In this document: positions 8,679 through 18,952 of the stretch, piece after piece
Position numbering within the stretch: the first letter of the stretch is position 1
How the letters are laid out: every line of letters begins with the position of its first letter
Assembly: GCA_900550865.1 (NCBI GenBank)
Contig: URTM01000010.1
Span: forward strand, 1 to 64,000
Source of the DNA: an uncultured Dorea sp.
Lineage (GTDB): Bacteria > Bacillota > Clostridia > Lachnospirales > Lachnospiraceae
Direction: 5' to 3'
DNA: 64,000 nucleotides
Translations under genes and position numbers: made by a program
The notes under the pieces: generated by a model
Databases searched by the model: none
Told to the model about the DNA's origin: nothing
The model's input: the letters and a program-made list of their open reading frames with translations, nothing else

Positions 8679-10097
8679 CTATTTCTTTATCGCATCAATT
8701 ATTATTGAATGTTTTAATATGCATACAATAAGTATAATTAAAATCAATATATAACGTAAAAAATTATAACTGTACACTATGTTGATTGCACTCGAGCTTG
8801 CAATCACAATAATTGATAAAACTAAAATTCTTTTATTATCAAGGCAATCATCATACCCGCACTTTCGTACATTAAAATAATGCATTAAAGTTAAAATGGC
8901 ATAACTGGCTAACGTTGTATATCCAGCTGCAATAAATCCATTCGTCCTAATGAAAATATAATTTAATAATAAATTCATCCCCGCAGCAACAGTCGTAGCT
9001 ACCATAGCAAAAATAGTTTGCTTATGATACAATTCTACACGCATATATACACTATAAGCTGCAATAAAAAAAGAACTAGCCGCAATAGACGGTATTACAT
9101 ATATTCCTTCGTAATATTCTTTCGGTGCTAATATTGCAATAATTTCTGGTGCAAAAAGACATGACAAAACACATGCCACGAAAAAAATCAATAGAATTTG
9201 AAATGTTCTCTTCTTAACACCTAATTTATTGTTCTTATTTAATGCTTCATAAATCCAAGGAGATAATGATGCTTCTATTGATTGCCACAAAATATTTATT
9301 ACCATACCAACCGTATAAGATACACTATAAATGGCCGTTGCTGATGTACTTATTATCCGCGAAATCATAATTCGATCTGAACTTGATAAAACGTACATTG
9401 ATAAATAATGGGGTAATAATGGTAAATTAAATTTAAGAGAATAAACAATATACGCTTTCTTTGCTTGAAACTTTGCTTTCATACCAATAACAAAGAAAAA
9501 AACACACCCCAAAATAATATATGGTATTTCTGATGCATATATCTTTACAATAGCGCTAGAATCAGATTTAATAAATATCACAGCAATAACACTTACAACT
9601 AACGAAACTATTCCCATGCCAATCGTTATTACTGTCAATGCCTTATATTTCAATTCATATCGTTGTCTTCCACTCCAATATCCATAAATAGGAACAAAAA
9701 CAAAATATATTCCTAATAAATAAATCAAATTAGCTGGTAACGCAAATAATTTATTAAAAAAAGCTGAAAACAACCTATATACAATTATAAAACTAATAGC
9801 AGTGGTAACTGAAATTACAATTAATGAAAACTGAAATCTATCTCTATCTTCACGAAATTCCACCATCCCATTATTAAATACACCTGCGCCTAAATTTAAC
9901 GTAATAATTGTACTTAGTAAACTCTGCCATGACATAAATGTAGATACTACTCCATATTCTGATGTAGACATAATTCTCGTAAATATAGGCCCACTTATCA
10001 TTGAAAGACCCTTTAACACCAAATTTGCAAATAGTAATGCCATCGACGCCTTCACGGCCGGTGACAAATTTCGAAAATTTTTCAACTTATTATACAT
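8679..10097 (-). CDS. polysaccharide flippase (Wzx-like, MOP superfamily)
   Basis: 472 aa, very hydrophobic, with about 12-14 predicted membrane segments from residue ~15 to the end. It opens with the KNFRNLSPAVKASMALLFAN pattern of oligosaccharide flippases. It should move the undecaprenyl-linked repeat unit to the outer face. The neighbouring polymerase-like gene (10218-11486) completes a Wzx/Wzy route. GGGAGATATTATTTA precedes the start. A 120-base AT-rich gap separates it from the polymerase; I see no gene there. Confidence 0.9.
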   Translation of the reverse strand: MYNKLKNFRNLSPAVKASMALLFANLVLKGLSMISGPIFTRIMSTSEYGVVSTFMSWQSLLSTIITLNLGAGVFNNGMVEFREDRDRFQFSLIVISVTTAISFIIVYRLFSAFFNKLFALPANLIYLLGIYFVFVPIYGYWSGRQRYELKYKALTVITIGMGIVSLVVSVIAVIFIKSDSSAIVKIYASEIPYIILGCVFFFVIGMKAKFQAKKAYIVYSLKFNLPLLPHYLSMYVLSSSDRIMISRIISTSATAIYSVSYTVGMVINILWQSIEASLSPWIYEALNKNNKLGVKKRTFQILLIFFVACVLSCLFAPEIIAILAPKEYYEGIYVIPSIAASSFFIAAYSVYMRVELYHKQTIFAMVATTVAAGMNLLLNYIFIRTNGFIAAGYTTLASYAILTLMHYFNVRKCGYDDCLDNKRILVLSIIVIASSSAINIVYSYNFLRYILILIILIVCILKHSIIIDAIKK

Positions 10098-10217
10098 TAA
10101 ATAATATCTCCCGATCTCATTAATAATTCAAAATCATATTTTTCTTTTATAATACTCTATTCTATAAACAGCTTTTTCATATTTGCATTAAATATAAAAT
10201 AAAAGTTCAAATTAACT

Positions 10218-11486
10218 TCAAGCAAACTGACTACTATCAATATTCTTACAAGTATTTTTAGTAATCCTGAAATACACTTGTGTAAGTGAAACAATAAAAT
10301 AATAAAACTCAAGTTCTTCAAGTGCAGAACAACCAAATAGCATTACAAAATATGCAATTGTTCCAATGAGCATAATAAATCTATAATCCACTTGAAAATT
10401 ATTTGATTTTTTCTTGGATATCAAACTTTGTATATTACCAATCTGATAAACAATAAGGCCAAATACTCCAAATAGTCCTTTTTGATATAACACAAACAAC
10501 CAATATACTTCTATAGATGTTTTTACTCTATTATACATTCCATTAAAATAACTATAAGAAAAATGATTTACATAACCTTTTCCAAACAAAAGATTATTTT
10601 TTACATCTTCATAAACCCATCTCCATAATGCAAGTCTTTCACCACTTCCATCCATACTTACACCAGCTATTGTAGAACCTGTTTCACTTTTAAATAATTC
10701 ATTGAAAATTGGTAAAAACAACTCTGAAATATATTGCATGATATTCGGATTAAAATATAAAAAAACCGATAAAATCATCAAAATTATTAAAAATCTGCTA
10801 ATAGCTTTAGATACTCCTTTTTTCAATGTAAATATACATTGGCATAATATTGCTACTAAAATTGTCATCCGTGCCTGTGCCAAAAGCATTGCTCCTCCAA
10901 TGACAATATATGGAATTCTATATTTTTTCCCAAAATTATACAGTTTATATGTAGTAAAAATCCATAACCAAAATAAAAACATAGAATTATTCGTAGACAC
11001 TGTTGACATACCATGTCCTCGCAACACTCCACCTCTAAAAGAATTTGCACCTCCTAGAAAAACTGTTCTTCCCCAAAACTCATCATATAAATTAAACTGT
11101 GTAAAATCTTCTATAATACATATAACAGCATACATGGTTCCTAAGAGAACTATAATATCAATAATTTTTTCAAAATCATCTTTTGTTTTAACTGCATCAA
11201 ACATAATATACTTTGTACATATTATAAAAGCACAAATTGCAATAATTCCATATTTGCTTCCTGAATAATAATGTATAATGTAACTAATCATTATAGTCAC
11301 TATATATACACTTTCCCATACTTCTATCTTAATTTTTTTTAACTTAAATCCATTCAAAATAAGATTGATAAAAAATAGTACAACTAAAATATAATATCTC
11401 TTAAAATCAAATTTTCCTCCCGGTGCTGGCAGAAAAAAAACAGGTATGCACAATACTAATAGGGAAAAATTAATTCTCAATTTCAT
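10218..11486 (-). CDS. O-antigen/EPS polymerase-like membrane protein (Wzy-like)
   Basis: 422 aa with about ten membrane segments and a large central extracytoplasmic loop (region of FTQFNLYDEFWGRT and RGHGMSTVSTNNS) followed by GSGERLALWRWVYEDVKN, the pattern of Wzy/WaaL-type polymerases. These are very divergent, so the call rests on topology, the loop and locus position beside the flippase. It should join repeat units outside the membrane. It starts 9 bases downstream of the GT2 gene. Confidence 0.82.
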   Translation of the reverse strand: MKLRINFSLLVLCIPVFFLPAPGGKFDFKRYYILVVLFFINLILNGFKLKKIKIEVWESVYIVTIMISYIIHYYSGSKYGIIAICAFIICTKYIMFDAVKTKDDFEKIIDIIVLLGTMYAVICIIEDFTQFNLYDEFWGRTVFLGGANSFRGGVLRGHGMSTVSTNNSMFLFWLWIFTTYKLYNFGKKYRIPYIVIGGAMLLAQARMTILVAILCQCIFTLKKGVSKAISRFLIILMILSVFLYFNPNIMQYISELFLPIFNELFKSETGSTIAGVSMDGSGERLALWRWVYEDVKNNLLFGKGYVNHFSYSYFNGMYNRVKTSIEVYWLFVLYQKGLFGVFGLIVYQIGNIQSLISKKKSNNFQVDYRFIMLIGTIAYFVMLFGCSALEELEFYYFIVSLTQVYFRITKNTCKNIDSSQFA

Positions 11487-11495
11487 AAATAATTA

Positions 11496-12377
11496 TTAAC
11501 CTCTCTTTTTATGTCGATACGCAGATAATGCCACTCTTTCAATATTATATAAAGCATACAAATAAATACATATTTTCTTAATCAAATTCATATCATCATA
11601 ATAATTTTCCAATATATACATACGACTTTTCCACAATAGAATTCTCTGTTTTTTTAAACTCTTTATTGTCTTATTAATTGATACAGAATGCCTGTGTATA
11701 TAATATTGATCCGTTACCAAGAAGGTCTTATAATTATTTTTTTTCAATTTTATTCCTAATACAGTTTCTTCTCCATACAAAAAGATATTTTCATCAAAAA
11801 AACCACATACTTTCATTGCTGATGACTTAACCATCAACATTGAACCTGGAATACAACCTACCTCAACAAATTTTCCCGATTTAAAATATTGTTTATCATA
11901 ATTTCTAGTTCCTACTATTGCTCTAGCTATTCTTTCATTCGCTGGAGTTTCAAATACTTCTTGCCAAAAAGTAGGAATTTTCCATGCGACTAGTTCTGAT
12001 TGTTTATAATCAGCAGAATACATCATGGCTGTCACTGCTCCAACATCTTGATTGTCTTTCAAACTTTCTTCTAGTTTTATAATCGTTTTTTCTTCAAATT
12101 CCACATCTGGGTTTGATATTAATATATACTCCGATGAATATTTTTCTATGGCATATTTTATGCCATAATTATTTCCATAACCATAACCACCATTCTTCTC
12201 GGATTGTATTATATCTATTCTATCCGAACTATACTTTGATAATATTCCAAAAGAATTATCTGTAGAGCAATTATCCACGATAATTATTTTTTCAAAACAT
12301 TTATATGACTCTATATTATGAATATATTTAGCAACAGTTTCTGCATCATTATAATTCACCACCACAACAGTACACAT
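11496..12377 (-). CDS. glycosyltransferase family 2
   Basis: 293 aa, GT-A fold. VVVVNYNDAETVAKYI at the N terminus binds the nucleotide; DNCSTD and the DXD-like ISNPDVEFE (about residue 100) follow, as in rhamnosyltransferase-like GT2 enzymes. MLMVKSSAM and FFDENIFLYGEE are typical of this subgroup. It adds one sugar to the lipid-linked repeat in the cytoplasm; donor and acceptor are unknown. GGGGAGAG precedes the start. Confidence 0.9.
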   Translation of the reverse strand: MCTVVVVNYNDAETVAKYIHNIESYKCFEKIIIVDNCSTDNSFGILSKYSSDRIDIIQSEKNGGYGYGNNYGIKYAIEKYSSEYILISNPDVEFEEKTIIKLEESLKDNQDVGAVTAMMYSADYKQSELVAWKIPTFWQEVFETPANERIARAIVGTRNYDKQYFKSGKFVEVGCIPGSMLMVKSSAMKVCGFFDENIFLYGEETVLGIKLKKNNYKTFLVTDQYYIHRHSVSINKTIKSLKKQRILLWKSRMYILENYYDDMNLIKKICIYLYALYNIERVALSAYRHKKRG

Positions 12378-12415
12378 AATACTCTCCCCATTTACAATAC
12401 TTAATATATTAATTA

Positions 12416-13573
12416 TTATCCATTAATAATTCTTTCAACGATCTCGTCCAAATTAACACTATCAAAAAATTTCCTACAATTTTTCTTCATAACTTCATGA
12501 TTCTTATCCACAAGTTTAATTGCATCTATAATTACTTCTTCATCTAGTGAATCGCAACATACTCCAATATTATATTTTTCAAATGGCTCTCTTAGTCCTA
12601 ATACATCTGTTCCAATCATCGGCACATTAGATCCAGCATATTCAAATATTTTATTAGGTGCACAATAAAGTGCATTTATCACAGATGTTCCACCTACCGA
12701 AACACCAGGAAAATATGGGAGTAGAGCTATGTGTGCATATTTCAAAAAATACAAATGTTTAGGAGGATTAAAAAAGCCCATATATTTTACACATTCATAT
12801 CTGTTACAAAAACTTTCGAATTCTTCTTTATATGGTGTCGCACACTTACCAAATAGACACAAACAAAATTCTTCTTTCATTTTCTCAACCGCTTTTGCAA
12901 ATTCTTCAAATGTTCTATCAGGATCAAAAACGCCCAAATATATAATGATCTTTCTTTTTTCATTTTTAAGTTTTTCTATCACAGGCAACATATCCGACGT
13001 AGGTATTCCAGCATCAAAATAGTAAGGTTTATTGGGCAAAACATATGGAACCTTTTCAAGCCCCCATGTAGCTTTTTGAATATATGCACGATTTCTTTCC
13101 GGAACTACCACTTTCCAAGCTTTTTTTGCATATTCCTTCACATCGAAACCAATTTTTTTATCTCCTTGATATAATGGATAAAAATCGCCCAATAATTCCA
13201 TCAGTTCCATAACATGTCTATTACTATATTTCTTTAATGTTTCTCCCAAAGCTCGTATTATTCTCGGATTAACTGTCCATATAATATCTGACTCATTCGC
13301 CTGTTTAATCAATTCATTTCTAAATTGTTTATCATATTCTATTCTGTTTTTTATTCTAACCAGTACATTTTTTTTAGTATTAGTTTGAATATTGAATCCA
13401 GAAAAAAGTTCATTTTCTAATATAATATCTGGGAGATTTTCTTGTCCACAGGAAATAAGATGAACTCTATAAGAATTATGTAGCATACATTCAATTAAAT
13501 TTAATACTGGTGGATAATGCATTACATTTTCATGCATTAAAATAATAATTTTGTCCCTATTCTTATTGAACAT
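12416..13573 (-). CDS. glycosyltransferase (GT-B, group 1-like)
   Basis: 385 aa. Two Rossmann-like halves: KIIILMHENVMHYPP at the start and a C-terminal nucleotide-sugar half with IIIYLGVFDPDRTFEEF, LCLFGKC and APNKIFEYAGSNVPMIGTD. The last is the conserved segment that binds the donor in GT4-type enzymes. It likely builds the repeat unit. AAGGAGAG precedes the start codon. Strongly AT-rich codon use, like its neighbours. Confidence 0.85.
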   Translation of the reverse strand: MFNKNRDKIIILMHENVMHYPPVLNLIECMLHNSYRVHLISCGQENLPDIILENELFSGFNIQTNTKKNVLVRIKNRIEYDKQFRNELIKQANESDIIWTVNPRIIRALGETLKKYSNRHVMELMELLGDFYPLYQGDKKIGFDVKEYAKKAWKVVVPERNRAYIQKATWGLEKVPYVLPNKPYYFDAGIPTSDMLPVIEKLKNEKRKIIIYLGVFDPDRTFEEFAKAVEKMKEEFCLCLFGKCATPYKEEFESFCNRYECVKYMGFFNPPKHLYFLKYAHIALLPYFPGVSVGGTSVINALYCAPNKIFEYAGSNVPMIGTDVLGLREPFEKYNIGVCCDSLDEEVIIDAIKLVDKNHEVMKKNCRKFFDSVNLDEIVERIING

Positions 13574-13595
13574 TCTTATACTCTCCTTATCATAC

Positions 13596-14687
13596 TCAAG
13601 CTAAATATATTTTTTCAAAACACTCTGCTACTTGCATCACATCATATTTTTCAGCTATCATTCTATTGGCCATTTTTCTTTCTCGTTCATTCCTAGACTT
13701 TCTTGATAAAATTGTCTCTACCCATAAATCTACTCCTTCATCTAAAGGCAAATAGTGTACTAATTCAGTAATTGCAATATCCTTGGTAATTGTATCAGAA
13801 ATAAAACATGACACCCCCGCTGCCTGTGCTTCTAATACTACTGTTGGGAATCCTTCATATTTTGAAGGGAACAAAAAAGCATCCGACATAATCAATTTTT
13901 CATTTACATCTGAAATATTCCCCCAAAGAACCACGCTGTCTGAAAGTTCTAATTCCTTTATCTTCTTTTCTATATCATTACGTAACGGTCCATTTCCAAT
14001 CAAGAATAAGACACTCTTAGGTTCTACACTATGAATTTTATAAAAAACATCTATCAAAAAGTCATGATTCTTTACATCTAAAAATCTTCCTATGTGTGTA
14101 TATATAATAGAATCTGTATACCCATATTTTTTTCTTAAAATGTCATACTTTTCATCACTATATAAATATTTTTTACATACTACAGGTAAAGGAATTATTT
14201 TCGTTTCTCTACTTGAACCATATAACCATTCTGCAGCTGCTTTACCACAAGATAATTTTTTATCAGTTAATGCTGATAATAACGGCCGACACAAAAAATG
14301 CATTTTTCTTGCTATTCCTTTACGCCAATCCGATGTGTTATGCGAATGTACTATAATACGTTTTCCTCCTGCAAAGCGCGCAACAATTATTTGTGTTGTA
14401 GTAAAAAAAGCATTTTGAGTGTGAAAATGAACTACTTTATAATTATTACTTTTTATTATTTTATAAAAATCTTTTAGATTTCCAATAAAAGACTCCGATC
14501 TTTTTCTTATATGATAAATACTAGCTCCCAAATTAATTGCTTCCGATTCATAAAAACCTATCTCCTTACCAGAAACAATAAAATCAAATTGAATTTTATC
14601 TCGATTAATCTCTCTATAAACATTCATTAGCATTGTTTCTGCTCCTCCCATATTAAGAGCACCTGTAACTTGTAATACTTTAATCAA
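13596..14687 (-). CDS. glycosyltransferase family 4 (EpsF-like)
   Basis: 363 aa. VLQVTGALNMGGAETMLMNV is the standard opening of EpsF-type GT4 enzymes, and FLFPSKYEGFPTVVLEAQAAG carries the donor-binding E-x7-E motif near residue 285. It starts with TTG, set by AAAGGAGG at good spacing. The 197 bases upstream (14688-14884) hold no convincing gene, only short AT-rich frames. Confidence 0.92.
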   Translation of the reverse strand: MIKVLQVTGALNMGGAETMLMNVYREINRDKIQFDFIVSGKEIGFYESEAINLGASIYHIRKRSESFIGNLKDFYKIIKSNNYKVVHFHTQNAFFTTTQIIVARFAGGKRIIVHSHNTSDWRKGIARKMHFLCRPLLSALTDKKLSCGKAAAEWLYGSSRETKIIPLPVVCKKYLYSDEKYDILRKKYGYTDSIIYTHIGRFLDVKNHDFLIDVFYKIHSVEPKSVLFLIGNGPLRNDIEKKIKELELSDSVVLWGNISDVNEKLIMSDAFLFPSKYEGFPTVVLEAQAAGVSCFISDTITKDIAITELVHYLPLDEGVDLWVETILSRKSRNERERKMANRMIAEKYDVMQVAECFEKIYLA

Positions 14688-14884
14688 ATTTATCCTCCTT
14701 TAATATCAATATTATAAATATCTTCAAAAAATCTTATATCTTTCATATGATTCATATGTACTCGCTTTCACATCATATTTTCTTCATTACATCATATAAT
14801 TCATACTCTGACATATATCCTTTTCAAGAATTTATACAAAAAAACATATCTGATTTGAGATTTTACCAAGTCATATATATCTTT

Positions 14885-15934
14885 TTACGAAGTATAGACT
14901 ATCTCCTTATACCATTCACATAAAATATCAACATTTTTTTCAACATTAAAATTTTCTTCAACTGTTTGATATGAGCAAAGTGATATTTCAGACTTTTTAT
15001 TGTTCTCTAATGCCTCAAACAAGCATTCTTGTAATCCATTTATATCTCCTGCATTAAATAAATATCCATTTTTCCCATCTTCAATAACTTGTGGAATTCC
15101 TCCTATATAAGTCGAAACGACAATTGCTCCATAACTCATAGCCTCTAAAATTGCCATAGGCATACCTTCATGGTATGACGGTAAAACAAACACACTACAT
15201 TTCTTTAACATTTTATTCTTTTCATTTCCATCAATCCACCCTAAATATGTACAGTTATTTTTAATTTTTAATTTTTCAATGTATTCTTGAGTCTTCTCTA
15301 TTTCTCCATCTCCACCATAATATAAATGTACATCCGACATTTTTTTTATAATTTCAGGCATTGCTTCCAACAAATCATATATACCTTTTCGTTTACCTAA
15401 GCGTCCCAGAAATAATATATTATGATTATTTAAAGACTGTTTTTCATATTCTGGAATAACAACTGCATTGTGTAATACATAGATTTTCTTTTTTTCACAT
15501 ATTGTTTCAAAAAAGTTCTTCCACTCTGCTGACAACACAATCACTCTATCTGCCATTGCAAATGTATTTCTTATTTTTTCTTGATCTTTCGAATTACATT
15601 CTCGATTATAAAACACATCAAATTCAGATCCGTGAACATGAATAATGACCTTTTTGTTTCTTTTTTTTGCAATTTCGACAAAAACTTTTTTTCGATAAAA
15701 ACTTGCTCTCGAAGACATATGTATATGAATAATCTCGTATGAATTTACCAATACAAGAAATTCCATCAACGCACCAAGCGCTGTAATTAACTTCTTTCCT
15801 TTTCCACCATCATGCATTGTCGTTATATATTTCAACTCCACTTTTTTGTCTATATTAGCCTCATAGTACTGATTTACCACTGTAGCTATGCCACCTTTAT
15901 CGTTTCTCCCCGGTCCTATCATTAAAACTTTCAT
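14885..15934 (-). CDS. glycosyltransferase family 4
   Basis: 349 aa. MIGPGRNDKGGIATVVNQYY marks the acceptor-side glycine loop; ILFLGRLGKRKGIYDLLEA and FVLPSYHEGMPMAILEAMSYG are the GT4 donor-binding signatures. It probably adds a sugar to the repeat unit. Its first 38 bases overlap the end of the heparinase-like gene, so the two are translationally linked. Confidence 0.92.
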   Translation of the reverse strand: MKVLMIGPGRNDKGGIATVVNQYYEANIDKKVELKYITTMHDGGKGKKLITALGALMEFLVLVNSYEIIHIHMSSRASFYRKKVFVEIAKKRNKKVIIHVHGSEFDVFYNRECNSKDQEKIRNTFAMADRVIVLSAEWKNFFETICEKKKIYVLHNAVVIPEYEKQSLNNHNILFLGRLGKRKGIYDLLEAMPEIIKKMSDVHLYYGGDGEIEKTQEYIEKLKIKNNCTYLGWIDGNEKNKMLKKCSVFVLPSYHEGMPMAILEAMSYGAIVVSTYIGGIPQVIEDGKNGYLFNAGDINGLQECLFEALENNKKSEISLCSYQTVEENFNVEKNVDILCEWYKEIVYTS

Positions 15935-17834
15935 AATTATTCCTTTTATTCATCTTTATTATCGTTTTTATTGTAATCAAATTTGTTTTTACATCCTTAT
16001 CTTCTAAAATGACTTGTTTACAGTATTGTTTACTATTATATTTTTTCGAGTATTCATACCTTTTATATTTCATTTGTCCAGAAGATTCTACTTCTAATAA
16101 ATATTTTCCCACTACTATTTGATCTTCAATCACTTTGCATTCCGGTCCTAGCGAAAATATTTGACCAATTTCTTTAATATTATTTTCACTTTTAACTTCA
16201 TCAAAAATTTCTATCACTAAATCTTTTGACATGAGTAATTTTACATTCCTTTTATGAATTGTATAAGCATATCTAGTTTCTAGCTGTATACTAATTCCAT
16301 CATCTTTCACTATAATCTGTGGCATTTGACACAAATACCTTTTCCCCCATAAAAATGGTCCCAACATTTCAGCTTGATTTTCTCCATTAATACAAATAGT
16401 ATTATGATTTTTCGTTGCTCTAAAGTCATCTCTTGTCTGTTTAGGTACATGATAATTATATGTTCCAGGATCAACAAATACTGGCATACCTTCTATATAC
16501 ATTTGAAAACTAAGTGCATCAGCATGTCCATGAGCTGCCAGAGAACCAAATCCTAAATCAGCATGATCAATCCCCATCAAAACCTTGTTATTTTTGCTTC
16601 TCCAAAGTGTATAACCACCTTCTTTATAGCACTTCACTTCTGGACTGTAGTAACATTTTTTTTGTAAAACACTATCCTGAAAATCATTTTTTAAAATCCA
16701 TTTCAAATTTTCATGAATATTATCCATTTGAGAATACCTTTTTGATAATACACTTCCCATCAAGTCTAATACATAACGGTAATGATCAAAATGTTCTCCA
16801 GATAAATCCAATATCTTTCCTTCATCATTATCACCAAAAACTACAGTTTCTCCATACTCTCCACAGCAATCACACAAAAATTCACTCATGTGCAAAAGAT
16901 ATTCTTCCCATATTTTAGGAATCTTAATATGATTATGCTTCATTTCTAACATCAACAGTCCATAAGCTTCCATTACAAAACTCTGGTAATGCAATGACAT
17001 TTCTTTGTTTACGCCATCTGCATAGTTCTGTCTGGGAAGTTCTTCCGTCAATATATTAAAAGCAAGTTTTTCCCACGGCTTATAGTCAAAAAATATCCCC
17101 GACATTCCCACCGCATACATTTCTACAATCAAATGATTATTTGCAGATGAATATTTCGCTCTGTGTTTTACAATATAATCAGTCATTATAATTATGCCAT
17201 GCGATATATCTTCCAATATTTTATTATTTTCCAAATTATATTTTTCAAATGCTTTTTTCAAAAAGCAATAAGTGTATATCCATGAATTGACTCTAATAGC
17301 AATTTCCATTGCACTAGTCCATTCAACGCCGTATAAAAAATGATTGTTTTCATTCCAATCATAAAAGAGCTCTTTTAACTCTTTTAAAATATTAACATCA
17401 CCAGTTACATAAAATGATTTTGCCATTCCAGCAAACTGATAATGTCTATTTAATTCCCAGTTTGTTCTTATATCTCCAATATCCTCTCTTTGAGAAATCG
17501 AAATATCATACGAACATTGGTCTGCCGGCCAAACATTTTCCGTTTGAAAACCGGCATTCCATGCTCTCTTATATTTACTATAAGAATATACTCCAAAAAG
17601 ATTCTGTTCTTTAAACACAGAAAAGCTTTCATTATTCCAATTGATGCTTATTCGATTCACTTGAGCATTTAAATTTTTCAATTCATCTGGCAATTCAAAT
17701 TCATAAACAGGTAAGTTTGCCTTATAATATTGTCTTCTTTCCTGCTTCTGCAAATTTTTCTGCTGAAAACGCCAACAGATTTCACCCATATTCATAGCTT
17801 TCAATCTATTTAAATACCAAGTCATCTTCTTCAT
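15897..17834 (-). CDS. heparinase II/III-like polysaccharide lyase family protein
   Basis: 645 aa. An N-terminal alpha/alpha toroid domain (to about residue 330, with NWELNRHYQ and YSSANNHLIVEMYA) is followed by a beta-rich heparinase II/III C-terminal domain with HGHADALSF and VDPGTYNYH. Many capsule loci encode such a protein, thought to trim or modify uronate-containing polymer. That fits the UDP-ManNAcA genes next door but is inference. No signal peptide is evident. I chose the ATG at 17834 (AAGGTGA seven bases before) over the TTG one codon upstream. Confidence 0.85.
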   Translation of the reverse strand: MKKMTWYLNRLKAMNMGEICWRFQQKNLQKQERRQYYKANLPVYEFELPDELKNLNAQVNRISINWNNESFSVFKEQNLFGVYSYSKYKRAWNAGFQTENVWPADQCSYDISISQREDIGDIRTNWELNRHYQFAGMAKSFYVTGDVNILKELKELFYDWNENNHFLYGVEWTSAMEIAIRVNSWIYTYCFLKKAFEKYNLENNKILEDISHGIIIMTDYIVKHRAKYSSANNHLIVEMYAVGMSGIFFDYKPWEKLAFNILTEELPRQNYADGVNKEMSLHYQSFVMEAYGLLMLEMKHNHIKIPKIWEEYLLHMSEFLCDCCGEYGETVVFGDNDEGKILDLSGEHFDHYRYVLDLMGSVLSKRYSQMDNIHENLKWILKNDFQDSVLQKKCYYSPEVKCYKEGGYTLWRSKNNKVLMGIDHADLGFGSLAAHGHADALSFQMYIEGMPVFVDPGTYNYHVPKQTRDDFRATKNHNTICINGENQAEMLGPFLWGKRYLCQMPQIIVKDDGISIQLETRYAYTIHKRNVKLLMSKDLVIEIFDEVKSENNIKEIGQIFSLGPECKVIEDQIVVGKYLLEVESSGQMKYKRYEYSKKYNSKQYCKQVILEDKDVKTNLITIKTIIKMNKRNNYESFNDRTGEKR

Positions 17835-17850
17835 CAATCATCACCTTATT

Positions 17851-18948
17851 TTACAATTTCTCTTCAAGAATATCTGCAATTCGTTTACAAGCAAAACCAT
17901 CACCATAAGGATTACTTGCTTTGCTCATCTTCTCATATTCATCCTCATTTTCAAGCAAACTCTTGAAATTCTGATAAATAGCTTCTTCTTCTGTTCCAAC
18001 CAGTTTCAATGTTCCTGCCGCAATTCCCTCTGGACGTTCTGTAGTATCTCTCATAACCAATACAGGCTTTCCAAGAGATGGAGCTTCCTCTTGAATTCCA
18101 CCTGAATCCGTTAAGATCATATAACTTCTGTTCAAGAAATTATGAAAGTCCAGTACTTCCAATGGTTCAATAATACGAATTCGGTCATCATCTCCAAGAA
18201 TACTATCGGCAATTTCTCGAACAACCGGATTCATATGAATTGGATAAATAGCCTTTACATCTGGATGTTCATCCATTACTCGACGGATAGCTCTAAACAT
18301 ATGCTTCATAGGTTCTCCAAGATTTTCTCTTCGGTGAGCAGTTATCATAATCAAACGACTATCGGATGCCCAGTCCAAATCTGGATGCGCATAGTCTTCT
18401 CGAACAGTAGTTTTCAATGCATCAATTGCTGTATTTCCCGTCACAAAAATCGTTTCTTCTTTCTTTCCTTCTTTAAGAAGATTATTCTTAGAAAGTTCAG
18501 TCGGTGCAAAATTAAACTGGCTAATAATACTTACTGCCTGCCGATTAAATTCTTCCGGATACGGACTATAAATATTATAAGTACGCAGCCCTGCTTCTAC
18601 ATGTCCCACAGGAATTTGTAAATAGAAACATGCCAATGCAGTTACAAATGTTGTACTTGTATCTCCATGTACTAAAACAACATCTGGTTTTTCTTTTTCC
18701 AATACCTCTTTAATCTTATTTAATATATTTGTTGTTACATCAAATAAAGTCTGTCTATCTTTCATAATAGACAAATCATAATCTGGCTCTACACGAAAGG
18801 CCTCTAATACCTGATCCAACATTTGTCTATGCTGTCCAGTTACACATACTACTGTTTCTAACTCTTTTCTTGTTTTCAATTCATTAACCAATGGACACAT
18901 CTTTATAGCTTCCGGACGCGTTCCAAATACTAACATTATTTTTTTCAT
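17851..18948 (-). CDS. wecB: UDP-N-acetylglucosamine 2-epimerase (non-hydrolysing)
   Basis: 365 aa. It interconverts UDP-GlcNAc and UDP-ManNAc. MLVFGTRPEAIKMCPLV, HVEAGLRTY, PEEFNRQAVS, ITAHRRENLG and TDSGGIQEEAPSLGKPVLVMR are all diagnostic. The start at 18948 has GGAG and gives the family's usual N terminus. Together with the dehydrogenase at 19395-20618 it should supply UDP-ManNAcA, and with the TagA-like transferase at 20644 it feeds ManNAc transfer. Confidence 0.96.
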   Translation of the reverse strand: MKKIMLVFGTRPEAIKMCPLVNELKTRKELETVVCVTGQHRQMLDQVLEAFRVEPDYDLSIMKDRQTLFDVTTNILNKIKEVLEKEKPDVVLVHGDTSTTFVTALACFYLQIPVGHVEAGLRTYNIYSPYPEEFNRQAVSIISQFNFAPTELSKNNLLKEGKKEETIFVTGNTAIDALKTTVREDYAHPDLDWASDSRLIMITAHRRENLGEPMKHMFRAIRRVMDEHPDVKAIYPIHMNPVVREIADSILGDDDRIRIIEPLEVLDFHNFLNRSYMILTDSGGIQEEAPSLGKPVLVMRDTTERPEGIAAGTLKLVGTEEEAIYQNFKSLLENEDEYEKMSKASNPYGDGFACKRIADILEEKL

Positions 18949-18952
18949 TTGT

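Noticed and set aside
14688..14884. small ORFs between the two GT4 genes
   Set aside because: Only AT-rich frames of about 13-21 codons, one overlapping the next ribosome site; no family match and no conserved pattern.
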